Assembly: GCA_903876665.1 (NCBI GenBank) | Contig: CAIRAY010000069.1 | Coordinates: forward strand, 1 to 33,908 | From: an uncultured Fibrobacterota bacterium | Lineage (GTDB): Bacteria > Fibrobacterota > Fibrobacteria > Fibrobacterales > Fibrobacteraceae | Reading direction: 5' to 3' | Length of the DNA: 33,908 nt | Shown: in pieces, positions 33,738 to 33,908 of the stretch | Layout: every line of letters starts with the position of its first letter | Numbering within the stretch: position 1 is the stretch's first letter | Position numbers and translations under genes: made by a program | The notes under the pieces: generated by a model | Database searches by the model: none | What the model saw: the letters and a program-made list of their open reading frames with translations, nothing else | Told to the model about the DNA's origin: nothing

Positions 33738-33753
33738 CCCCGCGCAAGCGGGG
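33738..33753. repeat. REP-like palindrome CCCCGC-GCAA-GCGGGG
   Basis: A perfect 6-bp GC stem with a GCAA tetraloop, set in a GTCACCC...GTCCAGG context that resembles dispersed palindromic repeats of many genomes. It lies 19 nt after the YHS-type gene and may stabilise or end its mRNA, though no U run follows. Confidence 0.5.
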
Positions 33754-33796
33754 TCCAGGAAAGGTTAAAAACATGAACTTTGGAATGCTCGAAATG

Positions 33797-33865
33797 TGTC
33801 ATGCCCGGCACGGGCATCACAGAATATTGCCGAATTGTGCGGTGATGCCCGTGCCGGGCATGACA
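33797..33865. repeat. perfect 24-bp inverted repeat
   Basis: The arms at 33797-33820 (TGTCATGCCCGGCACGGGCA...) and 33842-33865 are exact reverse complements around a 21-nt AT-richer loop. The length and perfection suggest a recently formed or mobile palindromic element such as a MITE or REP doublet rather than an ordinary terminator. Confidence 0.75.
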
Positions 33866-33908
33866 AGACAACAATGCATGACAAGACAGCCGGGCATGAC
33901 AAGACAAC
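33858..33908. repeat. 18-bp-period tandem repeats running off the window
   Basis: Three copies of GCATGACAAGACA start at 33858, 33876 and 33894, exactly 18 bp apart. The first copy overlaps the right arm of the 24-bp inverted repeat, and the motif CCGGGCATGACA recurs in the third copy, so the array seems to have grown from the palindrome's end. It continues beyond the window. Confidence 0.7.

Noticed and set aside
33858..33908. CRISPR array
   Set aside because: The repeats are 13-15 bp with only 3-5 bp between them, and there are no cas genes; this is a simple tandem repeat.

Overview
The window looks like a chromosomal segment of a Gram-negative bacterium, most likely from the Fibrobacterota or a close relative in the FCB group. 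The pointers are a TIGR02147/DUF4423-type regulator (a family known mainly from Fibrobacter and Bdellovibrio) translationally coupled to a lipoprotein, secreted multi-domain proteins with carbohydrate-binding modules, an HYC_CC_PP-type metal-handling protein, and about 50% GC by eye. This assignment is inferred from gene families and was not computed.

Layout. (1) 1-370: broken ends of genes entering from the left. (2) 367-2224: a divergent pair, a small basic protein plus a GNAT acetyltransferase on minus and an XRE-ImmA/IrrE metallopeptidase on plus, sharing a perfect 25-nt dyad; it has the shape of a toxin-antitoxin or self-regulated module. (3) 2225-2926: about 700 nt with no convincing gene but strong RNA structure, including a candidate minus-strand small RNA with promoter, cloverleaf-like fold and terminator. 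(4) 2927-9469: a complete N-type ATPase operon atpDCQRBEFAG, without atpH, with a b subunit that ends in a delta-like region and a c subunit with a carboxylate in each helix. (5) 9453-13427 (minus): secreted clan-A glycoside hydrolase, TIGR02147 regulator and a lipoprotein with a CBM11/CIA30-like domain, a tight three-gene operon. (6) 13532-15130: membrane-bound HAMP plus class III nucleotide cyclase. (7) 15149-29156 (minus): a three-gene operon of a 4075-residue exported protein (PGAP1-lipase-like N-terminus, Ig-like stalk, LamG-like, carbohydrate-binding-like and two CBM3-like domains), a lipoprotein and a small exported protein. (8) 29259-33719: NmrA-type reductase divergent from an Fe-S-type Rrf2 regulator, DUF4395 protein and MetY sulfhydrylase, then two small exported metal-binding-type proteins. 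(9) 33720-33908: repeat-rich, gene-free end.

The most notable structure is that the 14-kb operon of region 7 is bracketed by a 28-nt direct repeat (one mismatch). One copy is the 3' end of the NmrA gene and the other spans the cyclase stop codon. This suggests the operon was inserted as a unit between two formerly adjacent convergent genes, or lies at an assembly join. Its giant protein has Asp where lipases of its fold have the catalytic Ser, and a nine-G tract sits ahead of its signal sequence, so it may be phase-variable.
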